Source of the DNA: Microcyclospora pomicola
Lineage: Eukaryota; Ascomycota; Dothideomycetes; Capnodiales
Assembly (NCBI GenBank): GCA_002786065.1
Contig: NHNY01000036.1
Location: forward strand, 62,001-126,000
Reading direction: 5' to 3'
Length of the DNA: 64,000 nt
Shown: positions 13,248-25,896 of the stretch, in pieces
Position numbering within the stretch: position 1 is the stretch's first letter
How the letters are laid out: each line of letters starts with the position of its first letter
The notes under the pieces: model-generated
Database searches by the model: none
Told to the model about the DNA's origin: nothing
What the model saw: only the letters and a program-made list of their open reading frames with translations
Translations under genes and position numbers: made by a program

Positions 13248-14563
13248 TCATGGCCACCAGTTCATCCGCTTATAGCTCTCAATCACATCTTCGATTTCTG
13301 CTTTCGTTATTCGGTCGTGGAGAAATCTGATGGAGAGAGAGATCAATCAGCCACTTCTTCAGACGCGAATGCTCCCCGCCGGGGAAAGTAAAGGAGAGAA
13401 AAAGACTCACTTGAACCCAATGACCGTCTCAAATCGACTCCCGTCCAGACTCAAATCGGCATCACGCAGCAGTTCCTTCTCCATGAAGGGGCTCAAGGGT
13501 CCACCTTTCCCTTTGATGCCTGCGGCTTCCTGCAGATCCGCCCAGTCGTCGAGGGTGTCGTCGTTGACATCATCAACGACATGTTCGAGGTTCAGGCGTG
13601 CGAACGTGTTGACCAGCGTCGACTGGAAGCCGGTCTCGACGCCAAAGACCTGCTTGATCAGCTCCGCCATCGTCCCCTGCGTCGTCTGCCCGTGGTCCAC
13701 GACGTTGAAGATGATGGGCTCGCCCGCCGCCCCCGGGATCTGGTCGTGCGCTTGCCGCCATTCCGCCGCGGCCCACAGCGCGCGCACCGCATCCTCGACG
13801 TGCAGCGTGTTGGTCCGCAGACTGCTCCCCCACAGCCACTTCAGCGTCTCGCGCGGCTCGCGGCTCTGATACACGCGGGCCAGCGCGAGTTGCAAGCTCA
13901 GCCATCTGCCGGTGTACGGGCCGTAGACATGCGGGAATCGCAACACGCACAGCTTCAGGCCCGCAGTCTTGGCCAGCTCCTCCTCCGCCGCCAGCTTCCA
14001 CTTGGCCAGCTTCGTGTGCGGCTTGCTCGTCTTGTCCGTCTCCTTCTGCGGCGTCTTGCTCGCGTTGTACACCGTCCCCGTGCCGACCTCGATAAACGCC
14101 CGCACCCCGCGCCGTGCTGCTTCTTGTCCTACCATCACGCTCAACTGATAGCTACGCAGCTTGTACACTTCATCCTCTTGTGAGAACCGCGTCTCGCCGC
14201 CGCAGTTGAAGACATAGTCGAACTCGCGCTTGGTGCCGTCCGCGGCCGGCGGGAGGTCGAAGATGCGCTGGTGCGACTGCTCGCGTGAGGCGTCGGCTTG
14301 GACGAAGTTGGCGTCGCAGCAGGCGGCTTGGTGTTCGGGGGCGAGCGAGGCGAGTTGCGGGAGCTGCTTGTCGACGAGGCGGAGGGTGGAGGCGAGGTTG
14401 TTGCTGTGGATGTAGCTCGCCAGAAACCGGCCAATGTAACCTGGAAGACGTCGTCGAGCATCAGCGTTGTTCGTGCTATACGATTGCGTACATGAAGTCC
14501 AATCATACCTAGCCCTCCAATGATTAACACAGCTGGTTTCCCACTGCCATCGTCCGAAGCCAT
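13248..14563 (-). CDS. NAD(P)-dependent epimerase/dehydratase, extended SDR (three exons)
   Basis: Exons are 14509-14563, 13411-14440 and 13248-13326. The introns are 68 and 84 nt (GTATGA/CAG and GTGAGT/CAG) and the phases join exactly. The product has 387 residues. The first intron interrupts the Rossmann nucleotide loop, which reads GGLGYIGRF at about residues 16-24 after joining. A central FNCGGETRF and a GTGTVY strand follow, then LRFPHVYGPYTG, all typical of extended SDR enzymes. The last exon restores the terminal helix ending in MNWWP. Where the catalytic Tyr-x3-Lys is expected I read HTKLAKWK, so Thr appears to replace Tyr. The fold is sure; substrate and activity are not. A nucleoside-diphosphate-sugar or 3-beta-hydroxysteroid type substrate is only a guess. 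Confidence 0.85.
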
Positions 14564-15789
14564 GGCGGGGGTGTCGCTGCCGTGCCTTCCCCGCGTCGTG
14601 CGGTCGTTGCGCAATACAGCACAGCAATAATAGTCCTACCGCGCGGAAACGGACTACTACGACGGGCTAATCGCGATTCTCGGTGTTCTGATGGGGCAGA
14701 TTCGCCGTGCCTGATATACGGAGCCGCGGGTCTCAGACGCGATAGTGGGCCGGACGTGGGGAGCGCGGAAGAAGTCAATGAGAGACGGGTATAAGTGGGC
14801 GGTTATATGCGCTGTAATGACTGACAAGATGCATTCGAGCTGAGGTCGAGGGAGAGTAGTTGGGTAGGAGGGTAGTAGTGATGGGTAGGTAGGCAAGGTC
14901 AGGACCTTAAGGTAGTAGTGCAACGGGAAGATCACACGGAAGATGCGAACGACCGAAATGGGCGAGGAAAGGTTCGGGTGGTTAGGGAGCGAAGTAGGGA
15001 GGTTGAGTAGGAGATTGGTATATGCAGGTCGAGAGTGGAGAAATGGCTGGATGAGGGCGCGGTAGCGAGTCAATTAGCAGTGGTGGACGAGGACAGTCGC
15101 TTGCTCGAGGTACAGGTGACGAGAGCTGGGTTCCATACCCGGCACACCAGGTTTCATAGCCGATGGAATATTGGCTGAGGTGCCGATCGTCTCTTCTCGT
15201 TCTTCGCTATTCAGACCGCTTGCCTCGATCCATCTCGACGGCGCTTAGGACGGGGAGAGTGGTTTAGGAAATGTGTATGTACTGTATACCGCTCAGGCAC
15301 TTCAAGGGAAGGGGTTCTGAAAGGTCGGAAAGAGTTCCAATGCGTTCATTCGACATCTCACGTGACGAGTTCCCTGGCTGGAATGCTGTCCGATGGCATA
15401 CAGTACGGCCTTCCAACTGCCCCTATATACGGAGGCATTCGACATGACCGTCTGATAGAACCCCTCTATCGCAGCACCTGCATGATGAGAGTGATTCCAG
15501 ATATTGCCGGCCAGTCGGTTGTGCTCGGGTTGCGCAAATGCTGCAGACTAATGCAAGTCGTGCATATAGCTAAGACATTCAGAAAAAGATGAGTGATCTA
15601 GGTAGTACGCCTTTCCAGATCGACAGTTTATGCAAGCACTCACAACCAAGGACGGACTTCGTGATACCGAACGCCTGGGAGCTGCAATAATTGAGCTTTA
15701 TCTCATATCATCTCGTTTCCCGGCCGACCCAACGAGAACCGTCTGACGCAGCACGGAGGACAGCATACAAACGATACGGCCGATACAAT
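14564..15789. other. Intergenic region between epimerase and kinase genes
   Basis: About 1.2 kb without a supported gene. It contains GGTAGGTAGG near 14884 and further AAGGTAGTAG tracts. Pyrimidine-rich ORFs of up to 138 codons on the minus strand look like low-complexity promoter sequence of the epimerase gene rather than protein. Confidence 0.5.
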
Positions 15790-17361
15790 TTACTGCTTCG
15801 ATGTAGCCTCCGAGATGGTGCGTTTCTGCTCCTCCTCCGCTTTCATCTCGCGGACTTTAGCCAAGACGACCTGTTTTGAGATATGTTAGGAAGACGATTA
15901 TGTGGAACAATGATCCTGCTGGATAACTCACCTCTCGGAAAATGCCGCTCTTGGCCAGTTTGGACAGACTGCGTTTCCGAGCTGGCTCCTCTGCTGGGAC
16001 TTTCAGCCCACCGGCCGGCTGATGCGCTTCTTGCGCTTCTCGAGCAGCTGCCTTGGAGTCCAGCGGGATATCGGCCTGCATCGGTGCGGCCTCTTCCTCA
16101 TCTTCTTGCATGCGCAATGCCTCGATCCGGTTCGCCAGCTTGACGAGGTCGACACCACGTTTTAGTCGGCATCGCGCCATGTATGCCTTGATCTCGGGCA
16201 GCAAGTTGTGGTCTGTTGCACCGATACCAGCAATCCAAGGATCGCCCAACGCTTGCTTGCTGGTCAGACGGGCGTGAGGGTCGGCTTTGAGCAGTGCTTT
16301 GATGAACTTCTTGGCTTGCTCTGAGACGTCCTTCCAGTATCGATCGTGAAAGATGACCTTCTCGTTCTTCGTCTCGTCGATCAGGTCGGCCAGCGACTCG
16401 GAGCGGAAGGGGGAGTAGCCGCAGAGGAGTGTGTAGGTGATGACACCCAAAGACCACATATCAACGGGTTTACTATGACCTCGCTTGAGCATGACCTCAG
16501 GGGCGGCATAGCCAAAAGACCCTGCCATGGTCTTGAGCACACCGTCCGGACTGTCGAGATGCTTTGCAATGCCAAAGTCCGCGAGCACCAGGTCAGAATC
16601 ATCGGCGCGACTGAGATATAGGAGGTTCTCAGGCTTGAGATCTCGGTGCACGACATCGTTCTCGTGCAAGTAATTCACGGCATCCAGGACCTGGCGCATC
16701 GTCGCACTGGCGTCCTTCTCCGTGAACTTGCCTTTCTCGCAGATCCGGTCGAACAGCTCGCCACCCGTGGCCAGTTGTGTGATGATGTAGTATTTATCCC
16801 GTGACTCGAACCAGTCGACAAAGCGCACAATGTGCGGGTGTCGCATCTTCTGCAGCATCTCCAGCTCGTCGTACACCATCTGGTCGTTCCCCTTGACGTT
16901 CTTCTTGAGGATGATCTTGACCGCGACTTTGCCGTCGGGGCTTTCGGCTTCCTTCACGATGCCATACGTTCCAGCGCCGAGCGTACGACCCATGCGGTAT
17001 TTGCTCTTGCGGTCGTAGCTTTCCGGCTGGCCGTGCAGCTTGTTCAGCATGTTGGAGACTGAGGTGAAGAAACACGTCAGCCTGGCTTCAAGGAGGGGTT
17101 GGAGGTCTCTGCAGCAACTGCATTACAGCCAAATGCGGGTGAAGGAGCTCGCGAAGTCGCTCGCGAAGTCATGTCGGCTGTGCTGGAGAAGGAGTGGCAC
17201 GTCTACGAGTGGTAGAAATAGCAGCGAAGATGCGAAAGACGACAAACGGTATGTGAGGTTATAGGGACGTTAGGGAAGTGGACTCGAGGGAGGGATGTGT
17301 CGTTGTGCTGAATCGTGAAGTTGGGCATCATCCAGCCGGAGAGGCAGCACTCACGAGACAT
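15790..17361 (-). CDS. Calcium/calmodulin-dependent-type protein kinase (CaMKI-like, three exons)
   Basis: Exon 1 is only 7 nt (17355-17361, ATG TCT C), then a 296-nt intron, exon 2 at 15932-17058, a 61-nt intron, and exon 3 at 15790-15870. Phases agree and give 404 residues starting MSLSNMLNKLHGQPESYD, close to the MSFANMLNK start I recall for aspergillus homologues. The kinase domain (about 24-285) has GAGTYG, VAVKIILKK, HRDLKPEN, DFG and APE. Its activation loop has a Thr-Met-Ala-Gly-Ser sequence that an upstream kinase could phosphorylate. A regulatory segment with a basic helix (KAYMARCRLKRG) follows, where autoinhibitory and calmodulin-binding elements would lie. The acidic linker and RKRSLSKLAKSGIFREV tail match fungal CaMKs. 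The role is probably Ca2+ signalling in growth and stress. Confidence 0.9.
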
Positions 17362-18034
17362 GGCGGAGGACGCCTTCTTGTCGCCCTCTTTCCTCAGAAG
17401 TCTTGTGCTGGACCTCTTTCCCTGTCAGATGCGCTGTCGGAGCCTCGCCGATCAGCAGACCGTAGCCTTGCAGTCCAATGCCGCACTTCTGCTGGGCTCT
17501 TGTCGCAGGCTTGCAAATCGTGTCCGCGGGGTATGCGCGGTGTTGGAGGGCGCGAGGAACACAACGAGGCTGCGTGCGTGAAGCTTGACGGTGGAAGAAG
17601 AACGGCAATCAAATGACCAGTCTGAAAGAACCCGGTAAGGTGTATCTGTGAGATAGGCTGCGTGCAACGAGGTGAAGTGAGCAACCAGCATACCACTTCA
17701 GCTGCTTGTCCGCCGACATCTCGCTGCTGCGCCTCGACCCACCCCACCATAGAATAACTGCGGGGCCGGCCTTGTTCTAATCAGCCACCATCTACACAGT
17801 GTCATGCTTTCGATCATCAAACATGTCACATACGGTATATAACCTTTATACATGACATCTGCAGTCCATTCGCGCAGCTGAAGAGGTGCATACACTGTAT
17901 GTACAACACACGCTCGCTAAACCGCTGCCATCAAAACTCATGCAAGTCATGTCTCGAGGATGCTGGGTATGTGTCCGTCCTGAATCTTCGAACTCTGCGC
18001 TCCGCCACCATGAATGCCTACCCGATGCAGTGCC
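17362..18034. other. Intergenic region upstream of the kinase gene
   Basis: About 670 bp between the kinase start and the stop of the BAH-PHD gene, both on the minus strand. Overlapping short ORFs on both strands have no family signal. It should hold the kinase promoter and leader. Confidence 0.5.
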
Positions 18035-19187
18035 TCACTCTATAGGGTCTTGACAGAAAAGGCATTGGATCTTGCGCTCGTGTCTTCCTTCGCTGTCGGT
18101 AATGACCAGCTCCGTCTTCTCGGCCACTTCTCCACCTTCATCGTCCAGGAATGGGCCGGACAGGCCCTTGATAAAGACCTCCGCTGTCACATTGTTTTGA
18201 CTCGCAGTGGCTTGCGCCATTGTCCCGGGTACAGGGGCTGCCGCCGCCGCCGCCTCCTTCGCCGCAGATTTCCGCTTGACCGCTGAAGATTTAGACTTAC
18301 TTGATGCTTTGACTTTGGAATTCGTTGTACCCTCAACGGCAGCGTCGGCAATGCATTGGACGTGCATCCATTTCCGACATTCCGGGTTGCCGCATTGCAG
18401 GATTGTTCGATCGGGATTCTGAGGCATTTGGTCGATGCAGATAGGCTTGAGTTTCTGGGATGGGGTGTCAATATTGAGTTCATAGCAACCATGATGGCGA
18501 GACACTCACAGAAAAAGTCTGCGTAGTCGCATAATCAAAAGTCTGGCGCCAGAAGAACTGGTCATCCTCCATTTGAGCGGTGTCTTCTTCATTCTCATCC
18601 CAATGCACCAGACCGATCTTGCCATTGACGGAACTAGCATCAATGATATCGATTTGATTAGTCGGAATGAGCTCATTCCTGCCGTGGTAGGCTTTGCGAC
18701 CAGAATCCAGGTCTTCCGGTCGGTTGAGCCATGCGACTCTAACGTAGACATGTTCTGGGTCGAGCGCTCGCACGTCCAGCACCTGCGCTTTCCATTGCTC
18801 ATGCACGTTGATCACTTGTTGTTCCGGCGCATCGTGCGCGACCATCACGCATTCGCCCACCCCAATGCTTTCCGACACCACCGTGAACTTTTTGTACTTT
18901 CGCAAACTGTCCCATGTTGTGCCTGGTGTCACTTCATACTGCACCGCCAGTCTGTCCTCGAATGTGCTTTGCTGGATCTGTACCGCTGCAGACTCTCGCT
19001 TTCGTTTTCGTGTGGCTGGGATGGTTGCGACCTTGAACGGCTTATCGGTGGAATCAAGGTAGGCGGTGATCTTCAATCGCTCGGCATTTGACAGCTCCGG
19101 AGGTTGAGCTGCAGGCTTCTCGGGAGACGGTTTCGCTGGCTTCGCGCGGTCCTTCAAGCTGGCCAGCGCTTTTCGTTTTGGGGCCAT
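18035..19187 (-). CDS. BAH domain protein with C-terminal PHD-like finger (two exons)
   Basis: Exon 1 is 18510-19187 and exon 2 is 18035-18454, joined across a 55-nt GTGAGT/CAG intron in phase 0, giving 365 residues. I start at MAPKRKALASL; an in-frame ATG four codons upstream is possible. The N-terminus is basic and nuclear-looking. Residues about 80-215 form a BAH domain, with a YKKFTV start, VRVAWLNRPEDL and a HGRNELIPTNQIDIID core. After the intron come Cys and His residues of a PHD-like finger (PIC, LQCGNPEC, MHVQC) and, after an Ala/Lys/Ser-rich insert, CLFC. The second zinc ligand of a normal CxC pair reads Asp. BAH-PHD proteins read histone marks; the EPR-1 group, which recognises H3K27me3, is one candidate relationship that I cannot confirm. 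Confidence 0.82.
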
Positions 19188-21683
19188 ATTGACTGTCAAG
19201 TGGTGGTCGGAAACGCCTCAATGGCGCTGCGCAATGTTGTCATAAGTTGCAGGTTGATGGTGTGAGTGCGGAACTGTAGCATATGCATTCACTGGTGAAG
19301 CTGCGCAACAACGGCTGGCATGTGCTGGGGCCGGTGAAGCATCATGCTCGGGCGCAGACGTGTGTTGTCGCCGTCGCAGCTAGCGCAAACAGTGGAAGTG
19401 GTTGGAATACTCGGACGAGTGATGAGACGTGCTTTGACGCGACCAAATAGGGTTCCTGCCGCGCTAAAACAGAAACAATGACCGATTTAGTTCACGTCCG
19501 CAAGACGCTTAGCCCAAGTCACCATCACAGTGGCAGATGTGAGACCCATCTCTCGCAATACCACCACGAACACATAATCTTCACGGCGGAGATGCGCAGA
19601 TTGCGCAGCCGAGAGCTCGAAAGGTGAAGGAGGAGATTGCTCCGGCTCCGGCGGGTGGTCGTGAAATGATCATAGACGGCAACTCTTTGCTTGTCTTCAG
19701 CAAAATCCGGATGCAATACTGCATGTGACACCAGTATAAAGACAACTTCATCCAGCACTCGGGTGAAGTATAGCTCGAGCCCGGAACCCATCGAACGGAG
19801 TGCCATGTCTTCCATCGAGCCTACTGATGCTACTCAACTTCGAGGAAAGTTGCTTCAGGGTACAGCACTTCATTGTCGAAGGATACCTATCTCTCCTCCA
19901 GGATGACGGGCAAATCCAGGTCAACACGGAGGCAGAGCCTTAGGCAGCTTGTTCGGCCTTGATCGATGGATTCATAATAGCTACGATGTCTCGTGAGCAT
20001 GTAATCTTCGCAACCACAGTCACGATGATCGATGAAGTCAATGGCACATCCAAGCACAGTCTGCCTCTTCGCAGCAGAACCTCGAGCTGGATGTCAGCTA
20101 CAGCGGCATCAGCGTCAGCCCCAACACAGATCCTGGCGGATTCAGTATCACCACAGTTGATGAGACCGTATACCTGCCCAGACCGTCCCAATGTTGTGCC
20201 GTACAAGCCAGGCAGTGCGCATCAGGAGATGTAGTTTACGGTGTGCAATGGTGAGGTGAGGATTCTCGAGAGTCATGTCGCTTCTTGATTTTGCTCTTCT
20301 AAGATTGGGAACCATGACTGATATGGTGCAAATGAGCGAAGTCTGTAAGGATCTCCGGCATATTCGAGCCGCTTGTGAAATGTCATTGATGGGGTACTTA
20401 TCGATCGCGATGAGTTTGTCAGTAGATGTGGCAAACCACATGCGGGCATGGTTCCGCATGTGGTGCAATAATGCATGGAATCGGATGCTTATTACACCTG
20501 CCCAACAATCTCACGGCACACACTTCAACCAACATATCTATGGTGATCTTTACACAGGACACGATCCTTCGCTAACGTTAGAAGAGCAAGCATTCTGATA
20601 CACGTTGAGGATGCATCAGTGAATTCGTATAACATACGCGTCAGCAGCTTCCAAGACGGAACGCCGGACCATTCATACATCTGAAACGTTGTTCTAGATT
20701 GTCCAGTTTGCCATATGCTCAGCTCGACACGATGTGAGACTTCCTGACTCGGGCGAGTGACCACTATAGCGATAACAAAAGACGACATAAGAGAGAGTGC
20801 CAGAGGACTCATGTTCACAGCAAGGCTCGTGGTTGGAGAGCAGCGATCCGAGCGTGCCGAATGCGAGCCAAGGGTAGAGGACGACGACCAGAGAAGAGCC
20901 TGAGTGCAGCAGACGAAGGCAAAGATACCGGATGTGCTTACTGTACCGCAAATAACTATAGATGCGTGGTAGATTGGCCTGCCGTTTCTGAGAAGCCTCC
21001 TTTGCCTGCTCATGGGGTTCATCATTGGAAGACTGTTCTTTGAAGGTTCGTTGGCTTTGAAGCCCGAGAACTTTGGAAATGTCCCACAGTACCATGTGTC
21101 ATGTACCCCGGCCGCGGGAGACAACGGTCAAGCTGCAGCAGACTTGCATCATCCCCATCATCTGAGAGTCTGCTCCGAGGGGTTTTCACAACGTTTCTTC
21201 TTCTCTGTTGCCCGTGCTGGTGAATGGAGTTGACGCTAAACAAACATAGTTCTCCTGTTATACGTCACTGGTGTATGCATCATCCATCAGTTCTCCATGG
21301 GCGGCTAGAGCATTGCTGTGTCTGCAGTGTACGCGTACATCTTATTATCTAACCCACGACCGAAGCATTCGCCCTACTCTCGTCAAACGCATACACACTC
21401 ACCGTCCTCCTTCCTCCATCCTTCTGTCCCTGATCTTCCTTGCTGTTTCTGGAGTTCTTCGTCCAACGGTCACTACTCCAGCCCTTCCATCGCCCTATCC
21501 GCTTGTTCCGACCTAGCCTGGATGCCACGAGTCGGCTCTGACGCGTTGTTTCTTCTTCCGGGCCAGCCACAAAGTCAGAGCTTATAGACACTTCTTTCTG
21601 CAGACCTATATTTCCTGCTCATACACATCGACGCTGCAATTTGGTGAACCCCTTGCGGTGGCAGAAGGTAGACCTGGTACAAG
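19188..21683. other. Gene-poor 2.5-kb region with weak ORFs
   Basis: No recognised gene. On the minus strand the frame at 20525-21124 is open for 199 codons but lacks an early ATG; from its first ATG it would encode about 166 residues with two hydrophobic segments. A second minus frame at 19940-20206 (88 codons) contains several cysteines. Both could be small spliced or recently arisen genes, or chance. The last 400 bp should be the promoter and leader of the PH-domain gene. Confidence 0.4.
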
Positions 21684-24600
21684 ATGCCTCGTTCTCGCGG
21701 TATGTCGTCTAAGAAGCCAGCATGACCCCATCATTATAGGCTTTCGTGTCACAAATCCTTCCAGAACCCAACGATCCCTGCAGCAAACTTGCTAATTCCA
21801 CCTTTCTTCCTCTCGCAGTCCTCTCGTTCATGTCCCAATGGGGCGCTCCGCCTAGATCTCCGACCTCGGATTCCGCTCCAGATTCGCCCACCAGATCGAA
21901 ACACCTCCAGAAGAACAACGAAACGAAACCTCCGCGGCAGCCGCTCACGACCTCGCAGACGCCGGATCCATACGCCGCTGAGAAGCCGTCCGAGCCCTTC
22001 GATCAGCCCCTACCACCGGCATCACAAGAACAGTCTCCACAAACACGCTCCCGCACAACTTCTCGAGCGCGGGCAGACTCAAGAGTCGGCTCTCGTCCTA
22101 TGAGTATGATCCAGACATATCAGCCTCCGCAGATGGAGGTCGCTCAAGACACCCCGCCGGAATTACAGCCCATATTCAGTTTCTTGAATAGCCACAGCAA
22201 CAAACTCTACCAGGAGGGCTACTTTTTGAAGCTACATGATCTGGATTCGAGAGGCCGGCCGAGCCCCGACCGAACCTGGAACGAGTGCTTCGCGCAACTG
22301 GTGGGCACCGTTCTCTCACTATGGGATGCGGCTGCTTTGGATGCTGCAGGCGAGGATGGCGAGGTTGTGCCGACCTTCATCAACCTCAGCGATGCTTCGA
22401 TCAAGATGGTGGGTGGTTGAACAGGCCTGTGGTTTTGAGGGCAGTCATTGACATTTGTGAACAGATCGAATCCCTGCCGATGAATGGGGCTGACGGTGGC
22501 TCACTGCAAAACGTGCTGAGCATTTCAACAGCCGCCAACAACCGATATCTCCTGCATTTCAACTCACTCAACTCCCTCACCCAATGGACCGCGGGTATCA
22601 GACTGGCCATGTTTGAGCATTCCACCTTGCAAGAAGCATACACCGGATCTTTGATCGCTGGAAAGGGACGGTTTCTGAACAACATCAAGGCCATCATGGA
22701 GCGGACACGATTCATCAATGAAGATTGGGCACGAGTAAGATTTGGAGCCGGGACGCCGTGGAAGCGATACTGGTGTGTCATTACACCACCGGACGAGAAA
22801 GAAGTCGCCAAAGCCCAGAAAATGCAGAAAAAGGCATCTTCGTACGAACGAGTGAAGCTTCCCAAAGGTCACATCAAGTTCTACGATACACGAAAAGTCA
22901 CGAAGAAGACAAGACCAGTGGCTACCATCAATGATATCTTCGCCGCATACGCGATATACCCACAGTCGAAACCTCTCATCGACCAATCGACACTGGTCAA
23001 ATTGGAAGGCCTCGTGACGATCCACACAAAACCAGAAACCACCACAGAAGGCTTCGTTTTTGTCATGCCAGAAGTGCATGCCGCTGTGACAGGATTCGAG
23101 ATGATGCTGAGATGGCTTTTCCCCGTATATGACGCGTACGGACTGTATGGTCGTCCCAACAGGTTGATTGCAGACACACTTGACCAGCGTGGTCTTATGT
23201 TTGCCATGCCGAGAAACAGGCGTTATGGCTACCTCGATACGCTAGATGTTTCCGGCTTGATCCACACCGAAGGCAGTCACGCTTGGAGTGAACGACAATG
23301 GCGGCGAGAGCTGAAGAAACTGACCTCAACTCGAATGCTGGCGCATGCAGAAAATGCGCCAAGCTCACCACGCTTGAGCGAGTCAATGAGTCAGCGTCGC
23401 AACACCACGAGTCGAACCTCCTTGCCTGCGATCAAGAGTGGCGTCAAATTCACCGACGAGGGCCCAATATATTCTTCTCCCACTTCCAGAAGTGGATCGC
23501 CAGTGCAGTTCCCAGCTGCGGAAGATGGCCAGGTCGTACCACCACGGCGCACAGATTCTGCACCTCCAGCAGCTTTCACCGCTCCCCACAAGCGTTCAGC
23601 TTCAGATGTGCAAGGATATCAGAGATACACTACAGAGACGCCATCTCGCCTTTCACATGAGTCGAGACGTCCAATGGCCGATGATGACTCGCCGCCACCT
23701 CCACCACGACACGGTAGTGCGGTTGGGGGAGGCTACGGAACTCGACCTTACGGTCCTGGCTCTCTTGCTCGCATCAACTCTGGCGCCGAGACACCTACGC
23801 TGTCTACACCATATAACGAATTCGACAACCCGGCCACTTCTAGCTTACCACCACCTCAACCTGTCTTGTCGCCGCCAGCCTTCACGCACAGTCCCAGCAG
23901 CCGTCCAGCGAACCAACCATATCAGGCGCCCGAACTACGCCGTGCGCACTCGAATGTCGACGCGGCAACGCTGTATCAGATGCAAGATGCGATACGCACA
24001 AGTGACGCGGCAGAGGAGGAATGGAGTGGTGATGTGCAACACCGGCAGCAGTATTCGGAAGTCAGTAATTCTCGCGCGAGTCCCGGTCTTGAACGTGTTG
24101 CTGACGCCACACAAGGGCCGATGAGCCATGCTCCGAAAACGACTCACAACCAGCGCGATCCGAGACAGCGGCTGAGCCCCATTGAGGGTTCTCCGTATGT
24201 TGATGCCGGTGAGGGACCCTTTACGTCTCCCAAGCCCAGCCGTGTCCCGGTGACCAATGCGCAAACGAGTTCTGCTGGCGCTGGTGGCATTCGGCCTGCG
24301 CCTGTATCCTTGAACAGCAGTCACAGTATCAGCCGGAAACCTGTTCCTGGCCGACAGCCTGTGAAACCAACTCCGACCCCGCCACTGCCGGCCGCAGAAA
24401 CAGAACCGGAATCACCACCAAGTCATGGTAGTTTTTTAGGCGCAGTCATCGATGAGGAAGCTCTTGAGCGTATTCTCAATGATGATCCAACTCGTCATGA
24501 TACAATGCGAACGAACATTTCCACAGCGACACCTGACTATGCTAGCACCGCCAGTCTCTCCGACCACGAACCGAAGGTTTCCATGGAGAAGCCAAGAGCC

Positions 24601-25896
24601 GGAAAGCTGAAAACTATTGGAGATCCGGATTATCAACCTCCTAGACATCAGCCCGGCGCTGGCAAATTCGATCCTGCTTATGCAAATGAGCCGGCTCAAT
24701 CTGATGTGCCATCATTTGATTTCGGACCCACGTACTCGTACAAACCTAACAGTCGTCCTACGACGAGTGGGACTCTTACACCCGCGGATCTGGGTAGCAG
24801 AAGCCGGTCTCGTTCGATCGATCGCTTGCGCAATCGTTCTCGAGATCGCTTGAGTGGATATGGAGGGCTCAACGGCTCGGCCGATCCTAAGCGCCAGTCT
24901 AAGACGCCCAGCCCGAATGGACTGATGTCGAATGAGCCAGTAGTCCAGACTAAATCTGTACCCTGGCAACCTGCGGACGTTTCTCCTATCGGCATCGTTG
25001 GGCATCGTCAGACTCAGAGCCTGACGCCAGAGCAGTGGGTACAACATCGTGCGTCCATGGCGTCGGTCCCACAACAACCACCTGCCAGAAAACCAGTGTC
25101 GGGCTTACTTCACGGTCGTCAGGCTTCGACAGGCAGCGTGGGAAAGTTACGAAAGACACTGACCAAGACACCGCCACCACTGTCTAGGTCACCTTCTGGA
25201 GATTGGCACACGCCCCCGAGCCGTCCCAGTTCTCGTGGAGCTGGATCGTACCTCAATCAGCCTGTATCTACTTCTCAGAACAGCAACTTGACTGCGAAAG
25301 AGCAGATGCACGTCGCTCGCGCCACCGGCTCGCCACTCGTCCAATACACGAGCAAACACGATCGCCAGAACAGCGAGCAGTACGCACCCGGACTCTTCGG
25401 CGCTCTGGCTGCACGGGAAAAGGAGAAGGAGAACATGAAGCCCGGGCATCTTGGAAATGGAAACGCTATGGTCAACTCCGCCATCGCCGCTCGTCAGCAA
25501 CAGCAGCAGCAAGCACAGCTTGGGGTCGAAGCTGCAGCCCAAGCCCACGCTCAAGCACAAATGCAACACCAGATGCAACTCCAGCAGCAAGCCCAAGCCG
25601 CACAGTTTCAGCAAATGCAATACCAGAGTATGCTGCTAGCCCAGCAACAAGCGCAGTACCAACAACAACAGCCGCACTCGCGTCCAACGTCGCAGATCTG
25701 GCCGCATCAACCACCGCAGGCAGGCTATGCTTCGTCGCAGTATAGCGGTCAGGTGAGCCCGTCCACGCAGAACCAGTGGGAGCGTCAGCAGGCGCTCATG
25801 CAGGGTGGCTCCTCGAGCTTCGTCGCGCAGCAGCAACAGCCGCCGCGCCAGCACGGCACGCCATGGACTCCTCCGGCGGGGCAGCGGAGGAATTGA
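21684..25896 (+). CDS. PH-domain protein of the Skg3/Caf120 type (three exons)
   Basis: Exon 1 is 21684-21699 (16 nt, MPRSR), exon 2 is 21819-22408 and exon 3 is 22465-25896. Introns are 119 nt (GTATGT donor, GCTAAT branch, CGCAG acceptor) and 56 nt (GTGGGT/ACAG); phases agree and give 1345 residues. A first PH domain covers about residues 120-260 (EGYFLKLHD ... SLTQWTAGIRLAMFEH). A second PH-like module starts near AYTGSLIAGKG and reaches RWLFPVYDAYGLYGRP near 430. The remaining 900 residues are disordered, rich in Pro, Ser and Arg-Ser. They end in Gln-rich tracts around 25498-25680. Yeast relatives Skg3 and Caf120 link cell-wall or polarity functions and the CCR4-NOT complex. The precise role here is inferred only. 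Confidence 0.88.
25498..25680 (+). repeat. CAG/CAA-rich polyglutamine-coding tract
   Basis: Inside the last exon of the PH-domain gene, CAG and CAA codons dominate, interspersed with Ala and Met codons. The tract is a probable length-variable region of the protein tail. Confidence 0.8.

Noticed and set aside
22285-22464. Unspliced upstream start for the PH-domain protein
   Set aside because: The sequence there is Cys/Gly-rich shadow of the real exon 2 frame. A 56-nt intron at 22409-22464 joins the two PH-coding frames cleanly.
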